Shown here one piece after another: positions 25,601 through 34,088 of a stretch of 64,000 nucleotides of DNA. Position 1 is the first letter of the stretch. Each line of letters starts with the position of its first letter. Source of the stretch: Ignavibacteria bacterium (lineage in GTDB: Bacteria > Bacteroidota > Ignavibacteria > Kapaibacteriales > UBA4661); contig JACVZY010000090.1 in NCBI GenBank assembly GCA_014654705.1, forward strand, positions 1-64,000, read 5' to 3'. The notes beneath the pieces were generated by a model. It ran no database searches, had not been told where the DNA came from, and saw nothing but the letters and a program-made list of their open reading frames with translations. Made by a program: the position numbers and the translations under genes.

Positions 25601-28600
25601 ACTTGAACTTCTTGAACAAAACTTCAGGTTTGTTCGGTGCTACAGCTGGTACAGTTGTTCTTGGTCCTGAGTATGTAAACTCAACCAATGCAAACTTGCC
25701 TCGTAACGCCATCAGCCCTTCAACCGGCTTGTATCAAGCAAGCGCTATCTACAACCAAAATGGTATTGGTCTTACCAACACCCCTGGTGTATTGGCGACA
25801 GCATATATTGATACCCGTCCGGACGTTGCTAATGCTGCTACGAAAATCAACGATCGTTACTACACAACTGGTGTAGGTCTTCGTCCGTCGGTTTCTCTCA
25901 CCGGTACATTCGACGGTCGCGTTCGTGGTGGTTTCCCGACACAACGTGTTGTTGGTCCGACCTTCACAGGTGCTTCCCAAACAGCATATGTAGTTTCCCC
26001 GGCAAACGACTTCGGTCGTCGTGGTGATTACAATAACTTCGGCGTAGTAGAACTTCGTCGTGGTAACTTGAACATCCCGAACAAAAACCTTACAGTGAAT
26101 TTGGGTACCGTTGCTGCTCCGGTAGCAGGTACGTTCAACTATCTGTTCGTGCTTTCGTCAACGGCGATTATCTCGAAAGACCAAGCAAACGTTACCTTCC
26201 AAGGTGTACAAGTTGGTGCTAATAACGCTGCAGCTCAGGTTGTCCTTTCTGAGGCTACCGGTGCTGAGCAATATCCTAGCTTCAGCAATTGGTCAGCAGC
26301 TGGCGTTCGTAACGCTTCTGCTAATCCTAGCGTAGCAACTCCTGCAGTTGTTCGTGGTCCTGGTGGTCCGGCAAACCTTGCTGGTACAATCGTAGGTGGT
26401 TCACTCTCGAACATCGTCTTCACCGGCGGTACAGGTGGAACCATTGATGGTAACCTTCTTGCTTCAGCTCGTAACGGCGGCAGCTCGTCTGTCAACGCTA
26501 CCGGCGCAGCAGGCGCTACCTTCACCAACGGTAACGGTCCTCAGCCCGTACACTATGCAGCTACTGATAACACAAACACTGGTAACACAGAACTTTCGCG
26601 TGAAACAGGTATTCCTGGTCTGCAAGCATTTGCACCTAGCTATACCTCGTCGCTCGCTGGCGTTCCAACTGGTGCAAAATTGGCTGGCGCTTCTACAGAC
26701 CGCTTCAATGCAGGTCCTGAAATGACCAACGATGCTGACGTTACATTGGCTTCTATCGTTTATGGCGCAGATGCTATTTCTAACCAAACAGCTCTTGCTG
26801 CTGGTATCCAGTCCGGTAACAATCAGGTTTATCCTGGTGGTCCGAGCTTGACCGTTAATGCTGGTCACACGTCGTCTTCATATAACTCAGGCGTTGTCCG
26901 TGCTAACAATGCATGGAACATTGACCTTCCATATGTACGCAGTGGTCTTCAGCACGTAACGTTCCTCCGCGCTACCTCGAACGTCATGACGCTCGTTGGT
27001 AACTTGGACAACAGCACCAACAATCCTAACGGCAGCCCGATTAACATCGACGCTCCGGGTCTTACCACTGCTAATCCGGAAATTTCCGGCTTGCAAGTGT
27101 ATGGCACAATCGCAACCGCTCGTGGTGATATTGACCTTAACGGTCGTAACATCGAGCTTGGTGGTAATAACTCCATGCTTGTAGAAGCATTCGAGCGTAC
27201 ACAGTATGTTGACTCCATCGGTGGTCGTCCGCGTTGGACAGCTATCCAAGTTGGCATGCCTCGTGGCTTCTCGAACGGTAACATCAACGGTAGCGCTCCT
27301 GGTTCGTGGACAAATGGTGTTGTAACAGCACCGTACCGCACCGGCGATCCGCTTCCTGTTTACCCGACCCGTCCGTCATCGGTTATCAACAACCATCGCA
27401 ATGTTCGTGCGTATATTGGTCTCACCTCTGGCCGTAACGTCCAGTCGATGAACCAAAATCTTGGTATCAACCAAGTAAGCGAGAACCCTGCTGGTCTTGG
27501 CGCGTACATCTACCAAACAGCAAACCCGGCTCAGTTCCGTGTTCGTCGTTGGCAGACACGCGGTAACGGTCTCAACGGTGCGCTTTCGACCCGTCCGGGC
27601 GTTCGCACAGCTGACCGCTACTGGCAAGTAGAAACCACCGGCACATTGAATATTCTCATGGCACGTTCGGAAATCCGCCTGCAATACATCGACACCGACC
27701 TCAACAACGAGAACGGTACGACAGCAGGTCTTCCGCCGGCATCATTGAACATGTTCCGTGCTCAAGGTCAACCGCTTATCGCTCCGAACTCACCGTTCAT
27801 CGGTCCGTTCCAAGCACTCTTCGCTCAACAACTCGTTGGTTTGGATTCCTATAACTTCGTTAAGCAATTGACGATTACCGGTCCTACCCAAGTTGTAAAC
27901 GGTGCAACTGTTCTTAACACAGGTAACTTCGCAACCGGTGATCCGGCTAGCGGTCGTTTGCCTGATGCAGTGAACCCACAAAATCCGCAAGCTGGTTTCC
28001 AAATCTGGGCAATCGGTATTCCTGCTCCTCGTTGCTTGGTGCTTCGTGGTCAACGCTTTGGTGGTAGCTTCGGCGACCGTCCGGGTAGTGGCTTTGGCGT
28101 AGCAGCAGGTCAAGATATCGTAGGCTTCCCGCCGCCGTTCGGTTCATTTGCAACCGGTGGTGGTATCAGCGCAGCTACGGCTGAGCAGTATGGCGCAATC
28201 ATTGGACCGTTCAAAGCAGGTTATGCTACGAACGCAACAATCATTGCAGACCTTCTTGACGAATTTGGTAACGTTGCTACGACGAACTTCTCCACAGGCG
28301 CTTCGCTTGTTGTTGGTCAAGTAAGCAATGGTACACTTGGTCCATGGAATACTGGCGTACCGTCACTCTTCCAAGGTAACAATGGCTTCCCATCAGGTCG
28401 CATTGGTGCACTTGCTGGTAATGGTGGTTTGACAGCAAACGCTACCACCGGTGGTCCGGTTGGTGGTCGCTTTGAGTGGCCGAACGTCCGTCTTGACGGT
28501 GTGGCTTCGACAACAATTACCTTCACCTTGGTGAATGACTTTGTTGGCGATGCAACCCAGCTTGGTGCTTCCGTTCTTCCGCGTCTCGACGCGCAAGTAG

Positions 28601-31356
28601 TGGCAGCAAACGGTGGTTCATTTGCTCTTCCGGTTGCTAACCCAACCTCCACGATTACCTATTGCGATAACCAAGCCGTACAGGTTTCGCTCCAAGGTGG
28701 TTTCCCATTCAGCGTAACATTTGCTACGCAAAATGCGAACAACACTGGTGCAACGAATCTGTATCCTGGTGCCGCTGGTCCGCTTGCAGCTCCGGGTAAC
28801 GTAGCAGTAGATGCCGTTAACGGTATCGTTGGTTATGACGGTTCTATCCCAACAAACCGCTCGGGTGTTCCGACAAACGGCGTTGTTGTTGGTCAGACCG
28901 TAACATTCCCATATGCTACTCCTGGCTTTGGTAGCATCACCGTTATTGTAAAAGACCGTTTCGGTAACTTCTCGTCCTTCCCGACGACAGCAACGATTTC
29001 TATCGCTGGTGGTTCGCCTCCAGTTGATCAGCAGCGCACACCGCTTGTTGGTCAAGTTGCTACCTCGACGGTTGTTTGGGGCTTGGGTAACCTTGGTCTC
29101 GAAACAGCTGGCGCTCCTCAACTTGCACAGCCTGGTATTGCCCGCGTGTATGGTGCAGGCGGCGACGGTTTGACACAGGCTCCTCAAACAGCACAACAAG
29201 TAAATCCGGCGAACTTGCCAACAGGTAACAACCTGCTCAATAGCCGTGCTTCACTTGTTTCACCGGCACTTGCTCCGACAGGTTCGGGCTATGCTCCGTT
29301 CAACAACCCACAAGTTGCTTCGCACTTTGCATCGTTCCCGAACTTCCAAATTTGGGGCGCTACCTCGAGCAACGTAACACTTGTTGTTGCTACCGGTAAC
29401 TTCGATCCTAACGCTCCGATTGGTAATGGCAATGCTCCTGGTAACACATCGGCTACGATTCACATCGTTCCGGGTGCTGCTGTTGGTATTGCTCCGGTTA
29501 TCGTTCCTGATATCTATAACCGTAACCAACCAGACCGCATGCCATCAAGAATGTACATCGGTCGCTCGAACAACAGCGATCCTCGTACATGGTTCTATGT
29601 TCAAGCTGTTGACCAATTCGGCAACCGCGTTGACAATGGTCCGAACGCATACAATGGCGGTACGGCAAACATTACCTTCCGCACGCCTCAACAAGGCTTG
29701 CCTGGCAATGCTGCTGGTACATTCCAGTTCACGCAGTCAAACCCTGCTGATCCGTATGTGAAAGCAAACAACCAAGCATATGCTGCGACCGGTACATCCG
29801 CTCAAGCTGTATTTGGTCTCTACACCTTCAACAACTTTATCCCAACCGGTCCGGCTTCAATCGATCCGCTTGGTAAAGACGTTGTTCTGACCTTTGAAGA
29901 CCTTGCACTCCCTGGTGTACGTGCTCCGCTCGCTTCTGGTGCTACCGGACTCTTCCGTCCGATCCCGCCGGTAACGACTGCTACGACCACCTTCTTGCCT
30001 GTTCCGCGCGTGAGCTTCTCCGTGCCGGATGCTGGTCAAGCTGGCGCTCCTGCAAACGGTGCAGCTAAAGTTGGTACGAACGCTCTTGTTCTTCAAGAAC
30101 GTGCTCGCACCTACATTAGCGGTAACAACACACTTCAGTCTGGTTCGCTCCGCGTAAGCCGCGATCCGGGTCAAGTTGCAAATGACATTACTGTTGGTTA
30201 CACTGTAACCTACTTTGATGCTTCAAGCGCTGTTAACCCTGCTACCTATGCAATTACCAATCGCGCTAACTTGCGTCCGCTTCCGAACATTGGCACAACA
30301 GTACTTCAGCTTCCGGCTCCGCTTCCGGCTGGCGTGGTGACAACACCTGCCTTCCCGGCTCCGACCCCGGTTGCTATCAACGGTCTCCAAGGCGACTTGG
30401 CTCCGAACACGACCCCTGCTGGTCGCGCTCAATCCACAGTGAACGTAACCGCACCTGGTGTGCCGGCTACATTCTTCTTGGATGCAGGCGTATCACAACA
30501 GCTTGTTAACTTCACAGCTCGTTACAGTGACCAATCATGGCCACGTAATCCTGGTATCCAAGGTGTCCGCTTGGCAGTATTGAATCTCTTGCCACCGGAT
30601 GCATTGAACTCCACAATCTATGATGTTGACCGCACCAATGCTGCTGACTCCGGTTTTGTTGTTCTTCTCGACCCAGCTCCGGTACCACCGGTAATTACCA
30701 ACGCGATCCAAGACAAACAACTCTTGCGTCCGACCGGTACAGCTGCAACAGAAGACCGTATCGAACTTGAGTCGCCACAATGGCGTGCTGATAACGTTCC
30801 AGGCTTCGTATTCTACGATGACAACTACAATCCGATGACGTACACCGCTACATCATCCGATGCAACCATTGTCTCGGTACGTGTACGTGATTTGGATTCG
30901 ACCGTTGTTGGTGGTGCTACCGATCCTCGTCCAACCCTGTACTATGCAGTACAACCGGGCGCTGCAGCTGGCGCAACCGCAGTAATTACTGTTGTTGCTA
31001 GCGATGGCACAACACAAACTGACGGTCAACGTCGTCTTGCTACCGACCAATTCAACGTCACAGTTCGTAACAGCATCACCAGCGTAGCTGTTGATCCGGC
31101 TGCAATTGGCTTCAGCGTATCGCCGAACCCGACAGTTGAACGCTTCACCGTACAGGCTCAAGCTGCAAAAGCTGGTACCGTTCGCGTGAATGTAGTCAAC
31201 ATGCTCGGTCAAGTGGTTCGCTCGGTCAACTTTGAAGTTGGCGCAGGCGAAGTTTACAGCCGTGAATTCGATATTGCTAACCTTGCAACAGGTGCTTACA
31301 CCGTTCAAATCAATGACGGCGTAAACGCTTCTGCAATGAAAGTTATCAAAAACTAA
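22684..31356 (+). CDS. Giant cell-surface protein, type IX secretion cargo
   Basis: A 2890-residue exported protein. The signal peptide ends near residue 34 (VHAQ). The N-terminal 100 residues, with RNGRWVDLTTWQVYRSGVW, match a module often found at the start of Bacteroidota surface proteins. Most of the chain is Gly/Asn/Thr/Ala/Pro-rich beta structure with few Cys or Lys. Ig-like modules appear late, for example VDQFGNRV and KDRFGNFSSF. Residues 2810-2890 form a T9SS type A sorting domain (SVSPNPTVERF, VVNMLGQVVRS, LATGAYTVQI, and a basic end). It should be carried across the outer membrane by the Por system and anchored to the surface. Codon use is strongly biased to GGT, CGT, GTT/GTA, AAC and GCT, unlike neighbours, which suggests very high expression. 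An S-layer-like, adhesive or matrix role is guesswork. Confidence 0.88.
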   Translation: MNFVLAQLRRSTSALLVALTAFLLVAPALVHAQSSAQSEVQGESRDFRSTRNGRWVDLTTWQVYRSGVWVSATREVGVPNGASNVFIETNHTIVATRANTEAIQYNGAQSWAFLEVNDLHINTAASITTTFGSVIATGFLYDAAGNNIDKYDGDGYSRTSLTAQGGGTAGGGTNGLTTQPSLGAVSTTLSAFSPGNSATATPLPGGTLGGYPFNRIGNMDVFSAPNTSLEPSGGTVPTPRNMELRVYGKLRYYAGAALDKTDRDANIQVTAATIGTGSTIVFRGVTRVITQPQEWSTTLATATGYFANTAQTANLGVGGLAVVNAGDRTREANFRGLMGRNSFWTAIFDLGRVVDRNFSVDQFTGPTDDPSTVVGTLQGNFTAGIIQIRRGTVRFEGEALLANEGASTSGSIQIMNNSILQIVSGNIGRTAVPLATFSSNFGNAAQPVAPASWGYTVQGAALPGGATSAAIPQTPNGEYGVTSRMRYFAVEEGGALDFVGVVGTLSANDVRFNGTVIYSRTGDQTLVGDSRFLSFNPAGTITTLTAGGVQVNAGENGLFDPYNNNFNGNNAVVVGDPRPGVIDPANFGSAPAGLGVGTAALFQPSTTAAYSHLVLRGSGTKFLIATTVTISRALIFQGEARVGIQNVAGDGTVVTINGANLSSGLPYWLQQPTGGELFNNNAAAAVATDGFTRSKAGFFPALVYLRGTGLNGFRQENNIGTTFRGTLNLATEADSDPTSGAVPQTMWSVYGGNTDPVIFVGFTTASTRPIIYDQDMYPEGASYPVGMVISGSLNREQIDMSPWNKPGVVHGLPAEPTYDGNLNTIGDNHGYTARAYTYLPGGTTRSQTLDAARTGQVIRQTVDRVNGSGSPMGFPTVGIANVAGVLSGNFIRNFPVITNSIHDYAINTSATTTLQYDSEASDIMSQIEFPAGVTGPHNLVMNCASNVSQTLPIRTIDYRPFDASGINWANIAHLNFLNKTSGLFGATAGTVVLGPEYVNSTNANLPRNAISPSTGLYQASAIYNQNGIGLTNTPGVLATAYIDTRPDVANAATKINDRYYTTGVGLRPSVSLTGTFDGRVRGGFPTQRVVGPTFTGASQTAYVVSPANDFGRRGDYNNFGVVELRRGNLNIPNKNLTVNLGTVAAPVAGTFNYLFVLSSTAIISKDQANVTFQGVQVGANNAAAQVVLSEATGAEQYPSFSNWSAAGVRNASANPSVATPAVVRGPGGPANLAGTIVGGSLSNIVFTGGTGGTIDGNLLASARNGGSSSVNATGAAGATFTNGNGPQPVHYAATDNTNTGNTELSRETGIPGLQAFAPSYTSSLAGVPTGAKLAGASTDRFNAGPEMTNDADVTLASIVYGADAISNQTALAAGIQSGNNQVYPGGPSLTVNAGHTSSSYNSGVVRANNAWNIDLPYVRSGLQHVTFLRATSNVMTLVGNLDNSTNNPNGSPINIDAPGLTTANPEISGLQVYGTIATARGDIDLNGRNIELGGNNSMLVEAFERTQYVDSIGGRPRWTAIQVGMPRGFSNGNINGSAPGSWTNGVVTAPYRTGDPLPVYPTRPSSVINNHRNVRAYIGLTSGRNVQSMNQNLGINQVSENPAGLGAYIYQTANPAQFRVRRWQTRGNGLNGALSTRPGVRTADRYWQVETTGTLNILMARSEIRLQYIDTDLNNENGTTAGLPPASLNMFRAQGQPLIAPNSPFIGPFQALFAQQLVGLDSYNFVKQLTITGPTQVVNGATVLNTGNFATGDPASGRLPDAVNPQNPQAGFQIWAIGIPAPRCLVLRGQRFGGSFGDRPGSGFGVAAGQDIVGFPPPFGSFATGGGISAATAEQYGAIIGPFKAGYATNATIIADLLDEFGNVATTNFSTGASLVVGQVSNGTLGPWNTGVPSLFQGNNGFPSGRIGALAGNGGLTANATTGGPVGGRFEWPNVRLDGVASTTITFTLVNDFVGDATQLGASVLPRLDAQVVAANGGSFALPVANPTSTITYCDNQAVQVSLQGGFPFSVTFATQNANNTGATNLYPGAAGPLAAPGNVAVDAVNGIVGYDGSIPTNRSGVPTNGVVVGQTVTFPYATPGFGSITVIVKDRFGNFSSFPTTATISIAGGSPPVDQQRTPLVGQVATSTVVWGLGNLGLETAGAPQLAQPGIARVYGAGGDGLTQAPQTAQQVNPANLPTGNNLLNSRASLVSPALAPTGSGYAPFNNPQVASHFASFPNFQIWGATSSNVTLVVATGNFDPNAPIGNGNAPGNTSATIHIVPGAAVGIAPVIVPDIYNRNQPDRMPSRMYIGRSNNSDPRTWFYVQAVDQFGNRVDNGPNAYNGGTANITFRTPQQGLPGNAAGTFQFTQSNPADPYVKANNQAYAATGTSAQAVFGLYTFNNFIPTGPASIDPLGKDVVLTFEDLALPGVRAPLASGATGLFRPIPPVTTATTTFLPVPRVSFSVPDAGQAGAPANGAAKVGTNALVLQERARTYISGNNTLQSGSLRVSRDPGQVANDITVGYTVTYFDASSAVNPATYAITNRANLRPLPNIGTTVLQLPAPLPAGVVTTPAFPAPTPVAINGLQGDLAPNTTPAGRAQSTVNVTAPGVPATFFLDAGVSQQLVNFTARYSDQSWPRNPGIQGVRLAVLNLLPPDALNSTIYDVDRTNAADSGFVVLLDPAPVPPVITNAIQDKQLLRPTGTAATEDRIELESPQWRADNVPGFVFYDDNYNPMTYTATSSDATIVSVRVRDLDSTVVGGATDPRPTLYYAVQPGAAAGATAVITVVASDGTTQTDGQRRLATDQFNVTVRNSITSVAVDPAAIGFSVSPNPTVERFTVQAQAAKAGTVRVNVVNMLGQVVRSVNFEVGAGEVYSREFDIANLATGAYTVQINDGVNASAMKVIKN

Positions 31357-31399
31357 TTGATGCGGCTTAATTGCCTCATCTGTTAGTTCTCATAACAGG

Positions 31400-31444
31400 T
31401 AAAAAACAGCACCGTACCCTTTGGGTACGGTGCTGTTTTGTTTT
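31400..31444 (+). terminator. Strong terminator of the giant gene
   Basis: A perfect stem of 17 bp, aacagcaccgtaccc with gggtacggtgctgtt plus flanking A/T pairs, has a tiny loop and is followed by a T run. Confidence 0.92.
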
Positions 31445-31463
31445 ATATTGGTGGTGTATAAAT

Positions 31464-31547
31464 CGGAATGCGGAATGTATCCCCGCATCACGTAGGTCTG
31501 CGAAGTATGAGTAGAGAGGCGGAATATATTCCGCACTCCAGAAAGTC
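31464..31547. repeat. Palindromic GCGGAA repeat, second copy
   Basis: It contains tgcggaatgtatccccgca and the perfect palindrome gcggaatatattccgc followed by actccagaaagtc. This parallels the element at 15468-15574, where TTCCGCACTCC is followed by a tttgcgaaagtc end. It directly precedes the AlbA_2 gene. Confidence 0.65.
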
Positions 31548-31562
31548 AAATCAATTTGCACC

Positions 31563-32222
31563 ATGAAACGCCATCAACTCCGCGAAATGATTGCCGGCGG
31601 CGAGTCGCTGACGGTTGAATTTAAGCGAAAATTCACATCGGACGTAAAAATAGCCAAGGAACTGATTGCTTTTGCGAACAGCAAAGGCGGGTATTTGCTG
31701 ATGGGCGTGGACGATGATAAAACGATTGTGGGAGTCCGCAGTGAAAAGGAAGAAATCAGCCAGTTGGAAGTGGTCTGCCGCTATTTTATTGACCCGCCCT
31801 TGGAGCCAGAAATAGAGATTGTGAACATTGAGTACAAAGATGTGGTGGTGGTGCGTGTGGAAGAAAGCGACGAAAAACCGCACCGTCTGACGGTGGATGT
31901 ACATGGGAACAATCTGGATAAACGCCACGAACGTCCTGTTTTTGTGCGCGAGGGAGCAGCAGCACTTCAGGCAAGCAAAGAAGTGATAAAAGTGCTGGAG
32001 GCAAGCAATGACGACACGGAAGTCACGCTGAGCATCGGTAAGCACGAAAAGCGGCTATTTGAGTATCTGGAAGCGAAGAATAAAATTACTGCAAAGGAGT
32101 TTGCTGCTATTGCCAATATCTCGGAGCGCCGCGCAATACGGCTGCTGATACGACTGGTGAGAATAGGTCTGGTACGTCTGTATTCACACGAAAAAGTGGA
32201 ATACTACACGCTTGTTGGATAA
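31563..32222 (+). CDS. AlbA_2 / Schlafen-type putative DNA-binding protein
   Basis: A 219-residue protein with an N-terminal AlbA_2 domain at about residues 8-130. The motif ESLTVEFKRKF, the helix KELIAFANSKGGYLLMGVDD and the late RHERPVFVREGA segment are typical. The C-terminal third is a winged helix (NKITAKEFAAIANISERRAI). Family members are annotated as transcriptional regulators or as Schlafen-related nucleic-acid proteins; the real role is not known. It stands alone. Confidence 0.85.
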   Translation: MKRHQLREMIAGGESLTVEFKRKFTSDVKIAKELIAFANSKGGYLLMGVDDDKTIVGVRSEKEEISQLEVVCRYFIDPPLEPEIEIVNIEYKDVVVVRVEESDEKPHRLTVDVHGNNLDKRHERPVFVREGAAALQASKEVIKVLEASNDDTEVTLSIGKHEKRLFEYLEAKNKITAKEFAAIANISERRAIRLLIRLVRIGLVRLYSHEKVEYYTLVG

Positions 32223-32300
32223 AAAGTGCTACCGAAGGGACGGAGGCGGGGCTATTTGCTACTTGTTTTTTTTTAGCAGCATTGAGGACTTATGCAATTC

Positions 32301-33692
32301 TCAGTGTTCAATGTTGTATTTCTCCAACATTCGGTAGAACGTGGCACGCCCGATGTCTAGTTTGTGCGCAGCTTCTTGAATATTGCCGCCCGTGATTTCA
32401 AGGGCGATACGAATTGCTTGCTCTTTGATTTTGTCGAGCGGGAGAATGGTTCCGGATGTTGCCGTAAAATGAATTTCTGTGGGCTTGTCGCCGGGTGAAT
32501 CGGGAATTTCGGGTGTTCCGGCAAGTAAGTGTAGCTCTTCTTCGGTCACAATTTTGGTCTCGCATAGTACCACAGCGCGTTCTATGGTGTTCTCAAGTTC
32601 GCGGACGTTGCCTTGCCAGTGATAGTGCGTGAGAATGCGCATTGCCTTTGGGCTGAAGCTCCGTGCGGGCTGGTCGTAGCGCATGGCAAATTTTTCGAGG
32701 AAATACTGCGCCAATGCTGGAATGTCTTCGGTGCGTTCGCGGAGGGGTGGGAGCTTGACGGGGAAGGACGCAAGGCGATAGTACAAATCCTCGCGGAATG
32801 TGCCTTGTTTGATTGCTTCGTGGAGATTGCGGTGCGTCGCCGAGACGATACGAATATCCACCGTAACGACTTCGCTGCCCCCCACGCGCTCGAACTGCTT
32901 CGTCTGCAAGACGCGCAGAAGCTTGGCTTGGAGGCTTAAATCTAATTCTCCGATTTCATCCAAAAAAAGTGTGCCGCCGTTTGCTTGCTCGAATTTCCCG
33001 ATTTTGCGTTGAATCGCGCCCGTGAACGCGCCGCGCTCGTGCCCAAAGATTTCGCTTTCCAGAAGGTCTTTCGGGATAGAAGCACAGTTGAGTGCCACGA
33101 AGGGTGCGCTTGCACGCCGTGTGCCCTCGTGGAGCGCCTGTGCGATGAGTTCCTTGCCTGTGCCGGTCTCGCCCTGTATCAGCACTGCAATATCGGTGTT
33201 CTGTGCTTTCTTGACTAATTTGAAGACGCTTTGCATTGCGTCGCCAACCGAAATCATGTTCGCAAATTTTATGCGTTCGGTGGATTCTTCCGAGAGTTTG
33301 CGTACCTCGCCCGTCAGGGAGAACATCTGAATAGCATTACGGGCGGTGATTTCGAGTTTGGTCAGGTCGAGAGGTTTTTGTAAGTAATCGAATGCGCCTA
33401 GTTTTATTGTTTCCACTGCCACCTCAATACGTCCTTGCCCGGAGAGCATCACTACTGGCGTTTCGGGGAATCGGGCTTTACATTCTTTGAGAATTTCCAC
33501 GCCGCTCATGCCCGGAAGCATAATGTCGAGCAGCACAAGCGACGGAGCAGCATTGATGCCGTCCGGCGAAAGTTCTTTGAGGAAATCTTCGCCGCGCGTG
33601 AAAACGCGGACATTATAGCCAAAAGAACTGAGATTATGCTCAAGAAGCAATTGCAAATTTGCTTCATCTTCGACGACGTACACAGTGTGCAT
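32301..33692 (-). CDS. Sigma-54-dependent response regulator (NtrC family)
   Basis: A 463-residue activator in three parts. A receiver domain carries the phosphorylation site Asp56. An AAA+ domain has Walker A GETGTGKE and the sigma-54 contact loop GAFTGA. A C-terminal Fis-type HTH contains GGNIQEAAHKLDIGRATFYR. On phosphorylation it should activate RpoN promoters by ATP hydrolysis. No histidine kinase is adjacent. The 5' neighbour is a 390-bp spacer and the 3' end is convergent with the AlbA_2 gene. Confidence 0.94.
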   Translation of the reverse strand: MHTVYVVEDEANLQLLLEHNLSSFGYNVRVFTRGEDFLKELSPDGINAAPSLVLLDIMLPGMSGVEILKECKARFPETPVVMLSGQGRIEVAVETIKLGAFDYLQKPLDLTKLEITARNAIQMFSLTGEVRKLSEESTERIKFANMISVGDAMQSVFKLVKKAQNTDIAVLIQGETGTGKELIAQALHEGTRRASAPFVALNCASIPKDLLESEIFGHERGAFTGAIQRKIGKFEQANGGTLFLDEIGELDLSLQAKLLRVLQTKQFERVGGSEVVTVDIRIVSATHRNLHEAIKQGTFREDLYYRLASFPVKLPPLRERTEDIPALAQYFLEKFAMRYDQPARSFSPKAMRILTHYHWQGNVRELENTIERAVVLCETKIVTEEELHLLAGTPEIPDSPGDKPTEIHFTATSGTILPLDKIKEQAIRIALEITGGNIQEAAHKLDIGRATFYRMLEKYNIEH

Positions 33693-34088
33693 ATACTTTG
33701 GAAATTACGAATGAGGAATTGCGAATTACGAAGTGCTTCCATGAAGCGACGCATCAATCAGCACAGCAATCGGCACGAAGTTACTATCTTTGTGGCTTGT
33801 ATGCAATGGTAAAAACAGTTTGATGGGGAGGTGTTTGAATTTTTCGATACAATAATTGATTCCAACTACAAGCATTGAGAACCTTTTTTACCAATCCTAA
33901 ATGCAAGAACCGCGCTGAAATTTGTGTCGTCTGACGAAACGAACAATCGTTTGCCTAACAGCAATCAAGCGGACTCAGGCAGATTATGTTAGCACGGGAG
34001 ATATACAACGGCATTAGTCTCGGGTAGCTCAAGAATCATCTGCCTTCAAGTATGGGTAGTGTGAAGGAAGGAAAGTACTGCGAAAGGA
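33693..34088. other. Non-coding spacer
   Basis: About 400 bases without a supported gene. It contains short direct repeats of aattacgaa around 33703-33732 and otherwise AT-rich sequence. It separates the start of the sigma-54 regulator from the end of the TonB receptor gene. I see no tRNA and no clear terminator. Confidence 0.6.
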
